A DNA stretch of 64,000 nt, from contig OZ007517.1 of the NCBI GenBank assembly GCA_963931865.1, positions 896,268-960,267 on the forward strand, given 5' to 3'. Source of the stretch: Axinella damicornis. Taxonomy: Eukaryota; Porifera; Demospongiae; Axinellida; Axinellidae. This document shows positions 63,257-64,000 of this stretch, one piece after another. A program made the position numbers and the translations under genes. Numbering within the stretch: the stretch's first letter is position 1; the number at the start of each line of letters is the position of its first letter. Below the pieces are notes generated by a model, which saw nothing but the letters and a program-made list of their open reading frames with translations, searched no databases and was not told the DNA's origin.

Positions 63257-64000
63257 ATACACACGCACCTGCATGCTTGGGAAGATTGGTTCTTCATGCC
63301 GATGGGATAGCTAAGCTAATCGTGCTTCTTCATGGTTAGTTATCCATCAAAAGAAACCTTGTTATCTGGCTCATTTAAGGTGGGAAGCTCCTACATGAGA
63401 GCTCATTAATGCAAAGTTATTTCTCTTGACCATGCATCACCATGGAGCTCTGCGAAGCTACAACACAAACCACAGACTTTGTTCGGCATTAGTGTCCTCT
63501 TTAGAGCAGCCGATTTTGTTGATTTGCTCCAATGACCTGTTCCATTCATCCCCTCTCCTTCGTCCTCTTCCCCTCTGTCCCTCTTCCTCCTCTTCATCCC
63601 TCTCTCCCTCCATGCCCTGCACCTTCACCTCTTGCAATCTGCTTGCATAGATTGTCTCAACATACATACTTCATGGCAGCTTTCTGCCATCCGCTCAGCA
63701 CGGACTCGAAAAACGATGTAATGACAAAGGCTAGTTTTTATCAGCCTCTCATCTTTGCAAGAAATGGTAGCTACTCGAACTTTCGAGACACTTAGCTATT
63801 CAACTACACTTGGGTAATCTTTATCAAAGTGTAGTTGAAACATCATGCTTTCCATCACTGGTGGAAGATCGACGAAGCAGAAATTGTCTCATTAATTTAG
63901 CTACATCATGTCAGTGCAATAACATTCTCCAAACATGCATGTTATACCAGGAGTTATGAACTCTTGGTCATACACTATACCATTTATGATGACAAAGTCT

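Larger units (their letters stand above)
61786..64000. other. gene-poor right end
   Basis: No ORF here has recognisable domains or a coherent exon set. The left part should hold the DAPP1 promoter. Visible items are TG microsatellites with a repeated TCTTGCATGTCCTG segment (62130-62250) and hairpins near 62653 and 63201. A short palindromic stretch at about 63795-63840 is built from GTAGTTGAA and its complement. A gene continuing beyond the right edge cannot be excluded. Confidence 0.5.

Overview
The window is nuclear DNA from an invertebrate animal. It is intron-rich, with GT-AG splice sites throughout, and every conserved gene has a metazoan homologue. The set includes an integrin beta subunit, a DAPP1-type SH2-PH adaptor, a Bora mitotic regulator, a DOT1L histone methyltransferase and a ciliary CFAP144/FAM183 protein. 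Compact genes, short intergenic gaps and the repeat content fit an early-branching animal such as a sponge, but the sequence does not prove the taxon. Gene models were built by hand from splice signals, codon phase and remembered similarity to animal homologues. In every model the exon phases join without a break.

Gene layout (strand; coding span): DOT1L N-terminal part (-; 394-4908, runs off the left edge); CFAP144/FAM183 (+; 5316-6782); two tandem VIT-VWA secreted proteins with GPI-like tails (+; 7499-11356 and 13764-17121); EBP2/EBNA1BP2 ribosome-biogenesis factor (-; 17513-19796); FZR1/Cdh1 APC/C activator (+; 20166-26333); RTCA RNA 3'-phosphate cyclase (-; 26827-36232); an unrecognised 72-residue tail-anchored-like protein (+; 36337-38494); integrin beta (-; 38876-50695); BORA (+; 52483-60503); intronless DAPP1-like gene (-; 60895-61785). 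Apart from the tandem pair, the strands alternate. Divergent pairs therefore share short 5' gaps (104, 369 and 407 bp, with one larger gap) and convergent pairs share 3' gaps of about 380-490 bp.

Mobile and repeat content is heavy. A 4.5-kb Ty3/gypsy-type LTR retrotransposon with two LTRs that look identical, and a 5-bp target duplication, sits inside the last intron of RTCA. Its gag frame is broken. Introns and gaps also hold many short TA-bounded hairpins whose arms read TAGCCTCGTTCCCAG (or TAGTCTCG...). There are larger fold-back elements, three other inverted-repeat elements, tRNA-derived SINEs, a decayed LINE reverse-transcriptase fragment and more than fifteen minisatellite or microsatellite arrays. 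Several arrays seem to be amplified from hairpin-arm sequence. Many arrays are pyrimidine-rich on the sense strand and lie directly against 3' splice sites.

The best candidates for something not yet described are the hairpin family with its exchangeable inner arms, the arm-derived arrays, and the regularly alternating gene order with probable overlapping 3' ends. The genes do not form one pathway. Two (FZR1 and BORA) control mitotic kinases and the APC/C, and integrin beta and the DAPP1-like protein both belong to signalling at the plasma membrane.
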